This document shows positions 15,714 through 25,138 of a stretch of 64,000 nt of DNA, piece by piece. Source of the stretch: Stenotrophomonas sp. ISL-67. Lineage in GTDB: Bacteria; Pseudomonadota; Gammaproteobacteria; Xanthomonadales; Xanthomonadaceae. The notes beneath the pieces are model-generated. The model did not search any database, had not been told where the DNA came from, and worked only from the letters and a program-made list of their open reading frames with translations. Numbering within the stretch: the stretch's first letter is position 1; every line of letters begins with the position of its first letter. The translations under genes were made by a program, and so were the position numbers. The stretch spans positions 532,517 to 596,516 of the forward strand of contig NZ_JAGGRL010000001.1 of NCBI RefSeq assembly GCF_018612915.1, in the 5' to 3' direction.

Positions 15714-17168
15714 TTATGCGACGATCAGACGCCCACGCAATGAATTGCTGTATGCCTCGGTGATCTCCACATCGACCAGCTGCCCGACCAACCGCGCCTG
15801 CCCCGGGAAATTCACCGAACGCATGTTCTCGGTCTTGCCGGTCAGCTCGTTCGGGTCGCGGCGCGAGGGGCCCTCCACCAGTACGGTCTGCACGGTGCCG
15901 ACCATCGCATGGGAGATGGCCGCAGCCTGCTCGTTGATGCGTGCCTGCAGGCGCGACAGCCGCGCGTGCTTCTCCGCATCGCTGATCGTGTCTTCCAGGT
16001 CGGCGGCCGGGGTGCCCGGGCGGCGTGAATAGATGAAAGAGAAGCTGTGGTCGAAGCCCACGTCTTCGATCAGCTTCATGGTCTTCTCGAAATCCGCGTC
16101 GGTTTCGCCAGGGAAGCCGACGATGAAGTCCGAGCTGATCGAGATGTCCGGGCGCACTGCGCGCAGCTTGCGGATCCTGGCCTTGAATTCCAGTGCGGTG
16201 TAACCGCGCTTCATCGCCGACAGCACGCGGTCGCTGCCGGCCTGCACCGGCAGGTGCAGGAAATTGGCCAGCTGCGGCACGTCGCGGTAAGCGTCCACCA
16301 GCGAATCGCTGAACTCCAGCGGGTGCGAGGTGGTGAAGCGGATGCGGTCCACCCCGTCGACCTCGGCGATGGTGCGGATCAGCAGGCCCAGGTCGGCAAA
16401 CTCGCCGTCTCCATAGGGGCCGCGGTAGGCATTCACGTTCTGGCCCAGCAGGTTGATCTCGCGAACGCCCTGCGCCGCCAGCTGCGCCACTTCCACCACC
16501 ACGTCCTCGAACGGGCGGCTGACTTCGGTGCCACGGGTGTAGGGCACCACGCAGAACGAGCAGTACTTCGAGCAGCCTTCCATGATCGACACGAACGCCG
16601 AACCGCCCTCGGCCCGCGGTTCGGGCAGGCGATCGAACTTCTCGATTTCCGGGAAGCTGATGTCCACCTGCGATTTGCCCGATTCGCGCCGCTGCCGGAT
16701 CAGCTCCGGCAACCGGTGCAGCGTCTGCGGGCCGAACACCAGGTCCACGTGCGGGGCGCGCTTGATGATCGCCTCGCCTTCCTGAGAGGCCACGCAGCCG
16801 CCCACGCCGATGATGACGCCGCGGCCGTTGTTCTTCAGGGCCTTCCAGTAGCCAAGCTGGCTGAACACCTTCTCCTGCGCCTTTTCGCGGATCGAGCAGG
16901 TGTTCATCAGCAGCACGTCGGCCTCGGCCGGGTCGTCGGTCAGCTCCAGGCCTTCTTCGGCGGCAAGCACGTCGGCCATCTTGGTCGAGTCGTACTCGTT
17001 CATCTGGCAACCGTGGGTCTTGATGTACAGCTTGCCGCGCACGGGGCCGGTCACCCGCGGCCGGGATCCGGGCAGGGGCAGCAGGTCGGGGCGGGGCGAG
17101 GTGTCAGGGGTGGCGGGCACGGGGGTGCCGGCCGAGGTCGGCAGGGTCGAAGCTGGCGTCCCGGTCAT
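15714..17168 (-). CDS. miaB: tRNA-2-methylthio-N6-dimethylallyladenosine synthase MiaB
   Basis: 484-residue radical-SAM methylthiotransferase that adds the 2-methylthio group to A37 of tRNAs reading UNN codons. N-terminal cluster cysteines are visible in THGCQMN (Cys54), NTCSIR and GGCVAS; the radical-SAM triad is in [16 protein letters not shown]; the TRAM domain forms the C-terminus. About 45 Pro/Thr-rich residues precede the domain, an extension absent from E. coli MiaB. The ATG at 17168 has a GGA-type ribosome site; upstream in-frame sequence looks non-coding. In E. coli miaB lies directly before ybeZ; here the HlyD/ABC cassette separates them. Confidence 0.95.
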   Translation of the reverse strand: MTGTPASTLPTSAGTPVPATPDTSPRPDLLPLPGSRPRVTGPVRGKLYIKTHGCQMNEYDSTKMADVLAAEEGLELTDDPAEADVLLMNTCSIREKAQEKVFSQLGYWKALKNNGRGVIIGVGGCVASQEGEAIIKRAPHVDLVFGPQTLHRLPELIRQRRESGKSQVDISFPEIEKFDRLPEPRAEGGSAFVSIMEGCSKYCSFCVVPYTRGTEVSRPFEDVVVEVAQLAAQGVREINLLGQNVNAYRGPYGDGEFADLGLLIRTIAEVDGVDRIRFTTSHPLEFSDSLVDAYRDVPQLANFLHLPVQAGSDRVLSAMKRGYTALEFKARIRKLRAVRPDISISSDFIVGFPGETDADFEKTMKLIEDVGFDHSFSFIYSRRPGTPAADLEDTISDAEKHARLSRLQARINEQAAAISHAMVGTVQTVLVEGPSRRDPNELTGKTENMRSVNFPGQARLVGQLVDVEITEAYSNSLRGRLIVA

Positions 17169-17404
17169 GGCGCTTATTCCAGTCGGGTGGGCGGGCAGGC
17201 AGCCGGGTGGGCCGCCGGGTAGCCGGTCATTGTACCCCGGGCCGGTGGGCCGGAAGCGGCGCGTCAGCCGGGTGCAAACGTCGGAAAGATCCCGGCGTCT
17301 GGCGGATGTGAGGGCTTCGGGGGCTTGGGCCGCGCTGCGCGCGGTTGCCACGCAGGGCGTGGCACTACTTGGCAACGGCGCGCGAAACGGGGACACTCCG
17401 CCCC

Positions 17405-18352
17405 ATGAAGGGGATCTTGGGGATCGCTGCGCTGGCCTTGGCTGCGCTGACCGCTGCGCCGGCCAGTGCGGGCACCCTGTACAAGTGTGTCGGTGCCGAC
17501 GGCATCCCCAGCTACGTCAGCAAGCGTGTTTCCGGTACCAGTTGCAGCGTGGTCAGCAATTATCGCCCTGACCGCAGCGCGCCGCGTCGCCATGTCCCGC
17601 CGCGACCGCCAGCACCGCTGTCGGCCGCGGCGGCCGTTGCAACGGCGGCGCCGGTCGCGGAGGGGGCTGCTTCCGGCACCGCGCTGGCGCCGACCCCGGC
17701 ACCAGCCCAGGCCGCCACCGTGCTCACTGCGGCGCCTGCGCCCGCCGCACGCACCGGCAAGGCGCAGCGTGTGGTCAACGGGCAGGTCTACTCCTATATG
17801 AAGGATGGCGTGCGGCACTACACCAGCCGCCGGCCCGCACAGATGGCCAGCCTGGGCCAGGTCCGCACCATCCACTACAGTTTCATCGAGCGCTGTTACG
17901 CCTGTGGGGCCAACCCCGGGGTCAACTTCGGCTCGGTCCGTCTCAACACCACCGCGTTCCAGGCCGAGATCGCGGCGGCCGCACGCGAGTTCGGGGTGGA
18001 AGAGGCCGTGGTCCGCGCCATCATCCACGCCGAATCGGCCTACAACCCGACTGCGCTCAGTCGCGCCGGTGCGCAGGGGCTGATGCAGCTGATGCCACCC
18101 ACCGCGCGCCGCTTCGGCGTTACCGATTCCTACGATGCGGCGCAGAACATCCGCGGCGGCGTGCAGTATCTGTCGTGGCTGCTCAAGCGTTTCAACGGCA
18201 ACCTGACGCTCGCCGCTGCCGGCTACAACGCGGGCGAGGGCGCGGTCGATCGCCACGGCGGTGTTCCGCCTTACCGCGAGACCCAGTACTACGTGAAGCG
18301 CGTGGCCCTGCTCGCCGACCGCTATCGTGGTGCCTCGTCGTCGACGCAATGA
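17405..18352 (+). CDS. Soluble lytic murein transglycosylase-like protein with DUF4124 N-terminus
   Basis: 315 residues. A signal peptide (cleaved near ASA, residues about 19-21) is followed by a short DUF4124-type domain ([15 protein letters not shown], with Cys pair), a Pro/Ala-rich linker, and a C-terminal SLT domain with catalytic Glu in HAESAYNP, then [18 protein letters not shown] and YVKRV. The enzyme would cleave peptidoglycan glycan strands with 1,6-anhydro product formation in the periplasm. The ATG at 17405 is the only start that places the signal peptide at the N-terminus. It is divergent from miaB and stands alone. Confidence 0.9.
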   Translation: MKGILGIAALALAALTAAPASAGTLYKCVGADGIPSYVSKRVSGTSCSVVSNYRPDRSAPRRHVPPRPPAPLSAAAAVATAAPVAEGAASGTALAPTPAPAQAATVLTAAPAPAARTGKAQRVVNGQVYSYMKDGVRHYTSRRPAQMASLGQVRTIHYSFIERCYACGANPGVNFGSVRLNTTAFQAEIAAAAREFGVEEAVVRAIIHAESAYNPTALSRAGAQGLMQLMPPTARRFGVTDSYDAAQNIRGGVQYLSWLLKRFNGNLTLAAAGYNAGEGAVDRHGGVPPYRETQYYVKRVALLADRYRGASSSTQ

Positions 18353-18382
18353 CCCCTGCATCGCGTTCGACCACATGGCGTG

Positions 18383-18447
18383 GGCCGGCCAACGGCCGCC
18401 GCTACCGATGTCGACCGTGCCGTGGCAGCGCCGGCCGTTGGCCGGCC
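18383..18447. repeat. SMAG/REP inverted pair
   Basis: A minus-oriented palindrome (18383-18405, core with one base change) and a plus-oriented one (18425-18447, head GCAG instead of GTAG) are separated by 19 bases. They match the REP pairs at 6697-6757 and 24212-24281 and lie between the transglycosylase gene and the petABC promoter, an expected place for transcript end. Confidence 0.8.
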
Positions 18448-18490
18448 CACGCGGTGTCGCCGCATGCGACCAATGTGGCCGTCACCGCCA

Positions 18491-18520
18491 TTGTGTCGCC
18501 GAGTCAGGTTCCGCTATAGT
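18491..18520 (+). promoter_or_regulatory. Candidate sigma70 promoter for petABC
   Basis: TTGTGT (18491-18496) and TATAGT (18515-18520) are separated by 18 bases, 79 bases upstream of the petA start. The -10 element stands out in the GC-rich surroundings. No other convincing promoter lies between the REP pair and petA. Confidence 0.45.
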
Positions 18521-18598
18521 CGATCACGATTCATTGTGGACTGGCCCCCACCGGTCTGCTGGCAGCCTCAAGCTACCTAATCAATATCGGAGTGCCGG

Positions 18599-19219
18599 AT
18601 GGCCAACGATGGGGTAAACGATCCAGTCAACACTGGACGTCGACGATTTCTTTCAGCAACCACCGCAGTGGTGGGAGCAGTCGGCGTCGGTTTCGCAGCA
18701 GTTCCGTTCATCAAGTCCTGGAATCCCAGTGCCCGCGCCAAACTGGCCGGTGCTCCCGTGCTTGCCGATATCAGCGCGCTGCAGGAAGGCCAGCGGCTGG
18801 TCATGGAGTGGCGTGGGCAGCCGATCTGGATCGTCAAGCGCTCCAAGGCCATCCTTGAAGCCCTGCACGGGCTGGACGGACGCCTGAAGGATCCCGAATC
18901 CAGCAACGCCGACCAGCAACCGGTCTACGTGCTCAAGCAGAACCCCGAATTCCGTTCGATCAAGGCTGAAGTCTCGGTCCTGGTCGGGCTGTGCACCCAT
19001 CTGGGCTGTTCGCCAGAGATGGTGGCCGAGATCCGCCCCGAACCGTTTGATCCGGAGTGGAAGGGCGGATACTTCTGCCCCTGCCACAAATCCCGGTTCG
19101 ACATGTCCGGCCGCGTCTTCGATGGCGTGCCGGCGCCGATCAACCTGCTGGTGCCGCCGCACCATTACCAGGACGACCGCACCATCATCATCGGCGTCGA
19201 TCCGCAGGGGGCAGCCTGA
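18599..19219 (+). CDS. petA: Ubiquinol-cytochrome c reductase iron-sulfur (Rieske) subunit
   Basis: 206-residue Rieske protein of the cytochrome bc1 complex. The N-terminus has a twin-arginine signal anchor (GRRRFLSATTAV followed by a hydrophobic helix), and the 2Fe-2S ligands are in the CTHLGC and CPCHKSRFD boxes (about residues 129-134 and 160-168). It passes electrons from ubiquinol to cytochrome c1 at the periplasmic face. GGAG lies six bases before the ATG. It is first in petA-petB-petC. Confidence 0.96.
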   Translation: MANDGVNDPVNTGRRRFLSATTAVVGAVGVGFAAVPFIKSWNPSARAKLAGAPVLADISALQEGQRLVMEWRGQPIWIVKRSKAILEALHGLDGRLKDPESSNADQQPVYVLKQNPEFRSIKAEVSVLVGLCTHLGCSPEMVAEIRPEPFDPEWKGGYFCPCHKSRFDMSGRVFDGVPAPINLLVPPHHYQDDRTIIIGVDPQGAA

Positions 19220-19221
19220 GC

Positions 19222-20481
19222 ATGGCCAACATCCTTTCCCGTACCGCCACTGGCGTCGCCGACTGGGTCAATGCGCGCGCGCCCGGGCTGATGCCGGTGT
19301 ACCGCAAGCACGTCAGCGAGTACTACGCGCCGAAGAACTTCAACCTCTGGTACTACTTCGGTTCGCTGGCGCTGCTGATCCTGGTCAACCAGATCGTGAC
19401 GGGCATTTTCCTCACGATGCACTACAAGACCAGCGCCCTCGAAGCGTTCAACTCCGTTGAATACATCATGCGTGATGTGGAGTGGGGCTGGCTGATCCGT
19501 TACATGCATTCCACCGGGGCCTCGCTGTTCTTCATCGTGGTCTACCTGCACATGTTCCGCGGCCTGATGTACGGCAGCTACCAGAAGCCACGCGAGCTGG
19601 TGTGGATCCTGGGCATGCTGATCTACCTGGTGCTGATGGCCGAAGCCTTCATGGGCTACGTGCTGCCGTGGGGCCAGATGTCGTTCTGGGGCGCGAAGGT
19701 GATCATCTCGCTGTTCGGCGCCATTCCGGTGATCGGCAACGGGCTGACCGAGTGGATCATGGGCGATTACCTGCCCAGCGATGCCACCCTCAACCGGTTC
19801 TTCGCCCTGCACGTGATCGCGCTGCCACTGGTGCTGCTGTTGCTGGTGGTGCTGCACCTGGGCGCGCTGCATGAAGTGGGCTCGAACAATCCCGACGGCG
19901 TGGAAATCAAGAAGGGGCCCAAGGGCAACCGCTGGTCGCCGACCGCGCCCACCGACGGCATTCCGTTCCACCCGTACTACACGCTCAAGGACGGGGTGGG
20001 CGCCGGCTTCCTGCTGATCATCGCCGCGTTCATCATCTTCTTCGCGCCGGGCTTCGGCGGCCTGTTCCTCGAGCACGACAACTTCACCGAGGCCAACCGC
20101 CTGGTCACGCCCGAGCACATCAAGCCGGTGTGGTACTACACGCCGTACTACGCCATGTTGCGCGTGGTACCCAACAAGCTGGGCGGCGTGATCGTGATGT
20201 TCTCGGCGATCGCCATCCTGTTCCTGGTGCCCTGGCTGGACAAGGCGCGGGTGAAGTCCTACCGCTATCGCGGCTGGCTGTCGCGCGCGCTGCTGGGCGT
20301 GTTCGCGGTGTGCTTCATCTGGCTGGGCGTGATCGGTTCCGGGCCAGGCACCGATGCGCATGAGACCTACGTCGGCCGCGTGCTGACCTTCCTGTACTTC
20401 GCCTTCTTCATCACCATGCCGCTATGGACCAAGCTGGACAGGACCTTGCCGGTACCGGACCGGGTGACCACGCATGACTGA
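19222..20481 (+). CDS. petB: Cytochrome b subunit of the bc1 complex
   Basis: 419-residue integral membrane protein with the eight-helix cytochrome b layout. Heme ligand regions include the RYMHSTGASLFF helix and HVIALPLVLLLLVVLHL; the Qo-site motif PEH is seen in VTPEHIKPVWYY. The start at 19222, two bases after the petA stop, gives the family N-terminus; an upstream in-frame frame overlaps petA and is not real. The C-terminus overlaps petC by eight bases. Confidence 0.96.
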   Translation: MANILSRTATGVADWVNARAPGLMPVYRKHVSEYYAPKNFNLWYYFGSLALLILVNQIVTGIFLTMHYKTSALEAFNSVEYIMRDVEWGWLIRYMHSTGASLFFIVVYLHMFRGLMYGSYQKPRELVWILGMLIYLVLMAEAFMGYVLPWGQMSFWGAKVIISLFGAIPVIGNGLTEWIMGDYLPSDATLNRFFALHVIALPLVLLLLVVLHLGALHEVGSNNPDGVEIKKGPKGNRWSPTAPTDGIPFHPYYTLKDGVGAGFLLIIAAFIIFFAPGFGGLFLEHDNFTEANRLVTPEHIKPVWYYTPYYAMLRVVPNKLGGVIVMFSAIAILFLVPWLDKARVKSYRYRGWLSRALLGVFAVCFIWLGVIGSGPGTDAHETYVGRVLTFLYFAFFITMPLWTKLDRTLPVPDRVTTHD

Positions 20482-21220
20482 TCACTGGATTGCCCGGCTG
20501 GCCTGCGCGGCCGTCCTGCTGCTGGCCAGCACCGTGGCCGGAGCCGCCGAAGGCGGCAAGACCCTGCAGGCCGGCAACGACCTGGGCGACCGCGCCTCGC
20601 TGCAGCGCGGCGCCCAGCTCTACATGAACTACTGCTCGGGCTGCCATGCGCTCAAGTACCTGCGTTATTCGCGGATGGCGCAGGACCTGGGGCTGAGCGA
20701 AGAAGAGGTCATGAACAACCTCAACTTCACCGGCGTACCCATCGGCGAACCGGTGCCGGTGACGATGCCCAAGGCAGAGGCGGAAAAGTGGTTCGGCAAG
20801 ATGCCGCCGGACCTCAGCCTGATCTCGCGGGTGCGTGGCAGCGACTGGGTCTACACCTATCTGAAGTCGTTCTACCTGGATACCAGCCGCCCGCTGGGCT
20901 GGAACAACGCGTTGTTCCCCAATGCTTCCATGCCCAATCCCTTGTGGGAAATGCAGGGGCTGCAGCATGCCGTACACGGCAAGCCGGAAGCGCCGGGCGC
21001 GGATGCGCCGGTGATCGGGCTCAAGCTGGCACAGCCTGGCAGCATGGACCCGGGGCAGTACGACCAGGCGGTGCGGGACATCACCAACTTCCTGGAATAT
21101 GCCGGCGAACCGGCGGCGCTGAAGCGGCAGAAGCTGGGTGTGTGGGTGATCCTGTTCCTGGCGCTGCTCACCTTCCTGGCCTACCTGCTGAAGAAGGAGT
21201 ACTGGAAGGACGTGCACTGA
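20474..21220 (+). CDS. petC: Cytochrome c1 subunit of the bc1 complex
   Basis: 248-residue cytochrome c1: signal peptide (residues about 1-24), heme-c motif CSGCH (about residues 55-59), an axial-ligand Met region near NASMPNPLW, and a single C-terminal membrane anchor (VWVILFLALLTFLAYLL) with a basic tail. It accepts electrons from the Rieske protein and hands them to soluble cytochrome c. It closes the petABC operon; sspA follows after 134 bases, as in many proteobacteria. Confidence 0.96.
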   Translation: MTDHWIARLACAAVLLLASTVAGAAEGGKTLQAGNDLGDRASLQRGAQLYMNYCSGCHALKYLRYSRMAQDLGLSEEEVMNNLNFTGVPIGEPVPVTMPKAEAEKWFGKMPPDLSLISRVRGSDWVYTYLKSFYLDTSRPLGWNNALFPNASMPNPLWEMQGLQHAVHGKPEAPGADAPVIGLKLAQPGSMDPGQYDQAVRDITNFLEYAGEPAALKRQKLGVWVILFLALLTFLAYLLKKEYWKDVH

Positions 21221-21354
21221 TCGATACGGCCCACGCCGATTGACCTATTGGCTTTTGTGATGGGCAGTTGCACACTCGGGTACTGTGACGACTGTCGGCA
21301 ATGGGCCGGCGGCGCCGATGCGACCGGCGGATACCGATCGCTGGAGAGCCTTTG

Positions 21355-21990
21355 ATGGCGGCGAGCGTACGCATGCGGAACACCCTGACGCTGTTTTCCT
21401 CGAACGACGACGTGCTGTGCCATCGCGTGCGCCTGGTGCTTGCCGCCAAAGGCGTTACCTATGACTTCGTCCCCGTCGACCCGCAGAACCCGCCCGAGGA
21501 CCTGATCGACCTCAATCCGTACCACTCGGTGCCCACGCTGGTGGAGCGCGAGCTGGTGCTGTACGCGGCCTCGGTGGTCAGTGAATACCTTGATGAGCGC
21601 TACCCGCACCCGCCGTTGATGCCGGTAGACCCGCTGTCGCGTGCGCGCATCCGGCTGGCGATGCTGCGCATCGAACACGACTGGGTGCCGCAGGTGCAGG
21701 CGATCCAGCTGGGCAACAAGACCCAGGCCGAGGCCGGGCGCAAGCGCTTGAAGGAGCTGTTGACCAGCGCCGTGCCGCTGTTCAAGGCCAGCAAGTTCTT
21801 CCTCAACCCCGAAATGAGCCTGGCCGATTGCGCCATGGCGCCGATCATCTGGCGCCTGCAGTCGCTGGACGTGCCGTTGCCCAAGGATGGCAAGTCCATC
21901 GAGGATTATGGCAACCGCATTTTCCGCCACCCGGGCTTCATCCGCAGCCTGACCGACCAGGAAAAAAAGCTGCGCGACCTGCCGGTCTGA
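21355..21990 (+). CDS. sspA: Stringent starvation protein A
   Basis: 211-residue GST-fold RNA-polymerase-associated protein. An N-terminal thioredoxin-like half (LFSSNDDVLCHRVRLVLAAKG, NPYHSVPTLV) is followed by an all-helical C-terminal half, with the surface PHP-type segment seen as YPHPPLMPVDP. SspA binds sigma70-RNA polymerase and alters transcription under stress and stationary phase. The ATG at 21355 has GGAG about nine bases upstream. The position petC-sspA-sspB is conserved. Confidence 0.94.
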   Translation: MAASVRMRNTLTLFSSNDDVLCHRVRLVLAAKGVTYDFVPVDPQNPPEDLIDLNPYHSVPTLVERELVLYAASVVSEYLDERYPHPPLMPVDPLSRARIRLAMLRIEHDWVPQVQAIQLGNKTQAEAGRKRLKELLTSAVPLFKASKFFLNPEMSLADCAMAPIIWRLQSLDVPLPKDGKSIEDYGNRIFRHPGFIRSLTDQEKKLRDLPV

Positions 21991-22116
21991 TCTGCGGTTC
22001 GCTGCATCGGCGCTTTACGCCGGGGGTCGTGCATGCTGACCGCTGCACGGGTGGGCGCGTACACTTGCGTCAGGCAACCAGAAACCAGAGCCGTCACCTT
22101 TTCGCGGCCCCCCACA

Positions 22117-22557
22117 ATGACTGAAGACACTTTCCGCATGACCAGCCACCGCCCCTATCTGTTGCGGGCGCTGGTGGAATGGATCAACGACAACGACCTG
22201 ACCCCGCACATCCTGGTCGACGCCGGCTTGCCCGGCGTGCAGGTGCCGCAGAGTGCGGTCAAGGACGGTCGCGTCGTCCTCAATATCGCCGAACGCGCAG
22301 TGGTGCGGCTGCACATCGACAACGACAGCGTGAGTTTCTCTGCGCGTTTCTCCGGAACCAGCTACCCGGTGCAGGTGCCGATCTCGGCCGTGCTGGCCGT
22401 GTACGCCCGCGAAACGGGGCAGGGCATGGCGTTGCCCGATGACATTCCCGGCCACGAGCCGAGCCCGGATGACACGTTGCCGCCCGACGACAGGCCGACG
22501 CCGGACGATACCCCGCCCAAGCCCAGCGGCCGCCCGCACCTGCGGGTCGTGAAATAA
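22117..22557 (+). CDS. sspB: ClpXP protease specificity-enhancing factor SspB
   Basis: 146-residue adaptor that binds ssrA-tagged proteins and tethers them to ClpXP. The folded N-terminal domain spans about residues 8-115 (RPYLLRALVEWINDN at its start), followed by an acidic Asp/Pro-rich linker and a C-terminal ClpX-binding tail RPHLRVVK, nearly identical to the E. coli XB motif. Start choice is between ATG 22117 and ATG 22138; neither has a strong ribosome site, and the first is used here. A strong hairpin terminator follows immediately. Confidence 0.93.
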   Translation: MTEDTFRMTSHRPYLLRALVEWINDNDLTPHILVDAGLPGVQVPQSAVKDGRVVLNIAERAVVRLHIDNDSVSFSARFSGTSYPVQVPISAVLAVYARETGQGMALPDDIPGHEPSPDDTLPPDDRPTPDDTPPKPSGRPHLRVVK

Positions 22558-22558
22558 G

Positions 22559-22588
22559 CATCGCCGCCCTCGGGCGGCGATGTTTATT
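22559..22588 (+). terminator. Intrinsic terminator after sspB
   Basis: Ten-base-pair perfect stem CATCGCCGCC/GGCGGCGATG with a CTCG loop, followed by TTTATT. It separates the convergent sspB and DUF3301 genes and may act on both strands, since the minus-strand exit is also T-containing. Confidence 0.8.
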
Positions 22589-22626
22589 CCGGCAGGTGTC
22601 GACCGTTGGTCGGCACTCCATTTGCG

Positions 22627-22983
22627 TCAGACGTCCTCGGCGCCGCTGGTATCCACGCTGCGCCGGATCTCGCTTATCCGCGCAGCCGAGGGCCCGACGA
22701 AGGCCACCAGCTCGTCCCCACGCAGCACCATGCGGCCGGTATGGCGGTCGATGCCGTCGTAGGAGTATTCAAAGCGGTAGGTGCGTTCCCAGCCGAGCCA
22801 GCCATTTTCCTTGCGGCATACCCGGATGCCACTGGCATGCACGGCCTGGTCCAGCCATTGCACGTCGGCGGCGCGGCAGGCGTTGCGGCCCAGCTCGATG
22901 GCGCGCTCGGCGGCGGCGCGCGACGAATTCCAGAAGGCGTAGGCGAACGCGCCGGCAATCATCAACAAAATCAGGCTGGGCAT
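22627..22983 (-). CDS. DUF3301 family membrane-anchored protein
   Basis: 118 residues. The N-terminal 15-18 residues form a membrane anchor or signal (LILLMIAGAFAYAFW), after which a soluble domain carries two Cys (NACRAADVQWLDQAVH and GIRVCRKENG) and the WERTYRFEYSYDG segment typical of DUF3301 proteins. Function is unknown; the family is common in gammaproteobacteria. It follows the DUF2272 gene by 74 bases on the same strand and is likely in the same transcript. The ATG at 22983 gives the family length; upstream in-frame sequence overlaps the neighbouring coding region. Confidence 0.8.
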   Translation of the reverse strand: MPSLILLMIAGAFAYAFWNSSRAAAERAIELGRNACRAADVQWLDQAVHASGIRVCRKENGWLGWERTYRFEYSYDGIDRHTGRMVLRGDELVAFVGPSAARISEIRRSVDTSGAEDV

Positions 22984-23057
22984 CGGTGGCTCGGTGCGAT
23001 GACGAAGGCAGGAACGTCCAAGATGGCGACGAACCGGCTGCGGATCAAGCCGGTGGG

Positions 23058-24146
23058 TCACCTGCGCGGCGGCCCTTCCTGTTTCCGGGGCGGCTGTTGC
23101 TGCGGGGGAGGCGATTGCGGCTGGGTCGGCCTCGGCGGGACAACGCGCGGGAAGGTGGGTTTCGGCGGGGGGGGCGTGGCCGGCACGCCAGGCTGGGCGG
23201 ACGCCGGTGGCGGGCCGCTTGCCGGCGCGGGCGGTGGCGCGTAGCTGGACGTCGACCCCATCGGCGCGGTCGCCACGAGTTTCAGCAGGGCTGCCCAGTC
23301 CTGGCGGTTGAAGTTGCACTCGTCTTCGCGTCCGGGGGTGCAGCCCATGTCATAGGGATCGTTGGACGGGGCCGGAGGCAGCTGGATGCGGCCACTGCGA
23401 TCCAGCGACAACTTGCGCATGGCCACGGTGTTCATGACGTTGCCGCCGATCAGGTACAGCGTGTGGTCGCCGCCCATGTTGGCCGCGATCACCACCTCGC
23501 AGTGCGATTTCCAGTTTGCCACCGTGCCGCTGTTGAGCTGTTGTACCAGGCCGGCGTAACTCAGCGATTCGCTCCGGCCGCGGAGATAGCACAACAGGTC
23601 GCCAGGCGCGGGCTTTTCCTGCGCGGGGTCGGTCATCCGGTATGGGCCGGTGTTCTGGTAAGCGGCGCGGATGTAGTCGATGTGACGCGGCGAGCGGGTG
23701 AAGCCGGGCACCCCGGCACGGCTCATCACCCAGGAGATGAAAGCGGCCGACCACGGGTTGTCGATCAGGAACGCCCGGCAGTCGCTGTCCGTGTAGCGCG
23801 TACCGAACGGCTCCATGCAGCTGGTTGCGCCAGGCTGGCTGCCCATCGGCCCCAAGGTGCCGCTGTCGCGCCAATAGCCGGCCACGCGTTGCCACGCGGG
23901 CATGCCATCGTCGGCCAGGTACTCACGCTCGGCCTCGCTGACGCCCAGGTTGGCCGCGCGTCCGTCGCCGTCGATGAAGGGGCGGTACCAGAGGCGGTGT
24001 TCGTTGCAGGCGGTGCGCACGATGCTCGCCGCCAGCGGGCTCAGGCCGTAGCGCGGCGGGATGTCGCAGACTTCAGCGGCAGCGGCGACGGGTGCGAACA
24101 GGAGCGCGAGTGGCGACAGGCAGGCAAGGAGCAGCAGCGGGCGCAT
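23058..24146 (-). CDS. DUF2272 domain protein, secreted, proline-rich tail
   Basis: 362 residues: signal peptide (about 1-24), a DUF2272 domain (about 30-260) with WSAAFISWVMSRAGVPGF, PAPGDLLCYLRG and HCEVV, and then a very Pro-rich, basic C-terminal tail of about 70 residues. The Ser/Cys-His arrangement resembles the NlpC/P60-CHAP superfamily of cell-wall peptidases and amidases, so a murein-related role is plausible but not shown. GGAGAG precedes the ATG at 24146. A REP pair lies upstream, between it and nadC. Confidence 0.75.
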   Translation of the reverse strand: MRPLLLLACLSPLALLFAPVAAAAEVCDIPPRYGLSPLAASIVRTACNEHRLWYRPFIDGDGRAANLGVSEAEREYLADDGMPAWQRVAGYWRDSGTLGPMGSQPGATSCMEPFGTRYTDSDCRAFLIDNPWSAAFISWVMSRAGVPGFTRSPRHIDYIRAAYQNTGPYRMTDPAQEKPAPGDLLCYLRGRSESLSYAGLVQQLNSGTVANWKSHCEVVIAANMGGDHTLYLIGGNVMNTVAMRKLSLDRSGRIQLPPAPSNDPYDMGCTPGREDECNFNRQDWAALLKLVATAPMGSTSSYAPPPAPASGPPPASAQPGVPATPPPPKPTFPRVVPPRPTQPQSPPPQQQPPRKQEGPPRR

Positions 24147-24211
24147 ATGCGCTCTCCGGGTGGGGGCTTCCGAAGCGTCGCAGAAGACGCCTGCCGTTCT
24201 CGTGAAACCCG

Positions 24212-24281
24212 GTAGCGCCGGCCGTTGGCCGGCCCGCAGCAATGTGTGTCACCTCGAAGGCCGGCCAACGGCCGGCGCTAC
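24212..24281. repeat. SMAG/REP inverted pair; one head forms the nadC stop codon
   Basis: Plus-oriented copy 24212-24234 and minus-oriented copy 24259-24281, both with head GTAG and core GCCGGCCGTTGGCCGGC, in tail-to-tail arrangement. The GTAG head of the second copy (minus strand, 24278-24281) contains the TAG (24278-24280) that ends nadC, so the REP overlaps the coding region by a whole stop codon. Confidence 0.88.
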
Positions 24282-25138
24282 CGCAGCGGCGGGTCGCCCA
24301 GCTTCAACGACAGGTCAATCGCCTGCACGTGCTTGGTCAGGCCGCCAATCGAGATGCAGTCCACGCCGTCCTCGGCAATCGCGCGCAGCCCCGCCAGATC
24401 CACGCTGCCCGACACCTCCAGCGGAATCCGCCCGGCGGCGATCCGTACCGCTTCGCGCCGGGTGGCAGCATCGAAATCGTCAATCAGGATACGATCACAG
24501 CCCACCGCCAGCGCTTCGCGCAGCTGCTCCAGGTCTTCAACTTCCACCACCAGCGGCAGCTGCGGCCACTGTCTGCGTGCGGCGTGCACCGCCGCCGTCA
24601 ACGAACCGGCGGCGCGGATATGGTTTTCCTTGAGCATCACCGTGTCGTACAACCCCAGCCGGTGGTTGTCGCCACCGCCGCAGCGCACGGCGTACTTCTG
24701 CGCCGCGCGCAGGCCCGGCAGGGTCTTGCGGGTGTCCAGGATCCGCGTGCCGGTGCCGGCTACCGCCGCCACATGGCGCGCCGTGGTGGTGGCCGTGCCG
24801 GACAGCGTCTGCAGGAAATTCAGCGAGGTGCGCTCGGCGCTGACCAGGCTGCAGTTGCGCCCATGCAGGATCGCCAGCACGGTGCCGGCGCTCACGGCAT
24901 CGCCTTCGGCCACCGTCCATTCGATCCGCACCTGCGGGTCCAGTGCCTGGTGGGTGGCGTCGAACCATGGCCGGCCGGCGATCACCGCGTCCTGCTTGCA
25001 CAGCAGGTAGGCGCTGTCCGGGCGGTCCGGCAGCAGGGCGGCGGTGACATCACCCGGGCCGATGTCTTCGGCCAGGGCGCGGGCGACATCGGCCTGCACC
25101 TGGCTGGCGTCCGGGGGCGTCAGTACGGCGCGGCTCAT
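24278..25138 (-). CDS. nadC: Nicotinate-nucleotide pyrophosphorylase (quinolinate phosphoribosyltransferase)
   Basis: 286-residue NadC, which makes nicotinate mononucleotide from quinolinate and PRPP in de novo NAD synthesis. Recognisable family segments are DIGPGDVTAAL, AERTSLNFLQTLSGTAT, ILDTRKTLPGLR, KYAVRCGGGDNHR, LKENHI and VSGSVDL near the C-terminus. The start overlaps the stop of the Trm112-like gene by four bases (ATGA), giving coupled translation. Its TAG stop is supplied by a REP element. Confidence 0.95.
   Translation of the reverse strand: MSRAVLTPPDASQVQADVARALAEDIGPGDVTAALLPDRPDSAYLLCKQDAVIAGRPWFDATHQALDPQVRIEWTVAEGDAVSAGTVLAILHGRNCSLVSAERTSLNFLQTLSGTATTTARHVAAVAGTGTRILDTRKTLPGLRAAQKYAVRCGGGDNHRLGLYDTVMLKENHIRAAGSLTAAVHAARRQWPQLPLVVEVEDLEQLREALAVGCDRILIDDFDAATRREAVRIAAGRIPLEVSGSVDLAGLRAIAEDGVDCISIGGLTKHVQAIDLSLKLGDPPLR

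Noticed and set aside
22597..22618. Further SMAG-like palindrome GTGTCGACC/GGTCGGCAC after sspB
   Set aside because: It lacks the GTAG head and has a mismatch in the stem; noted only as a possible degenerate REP.
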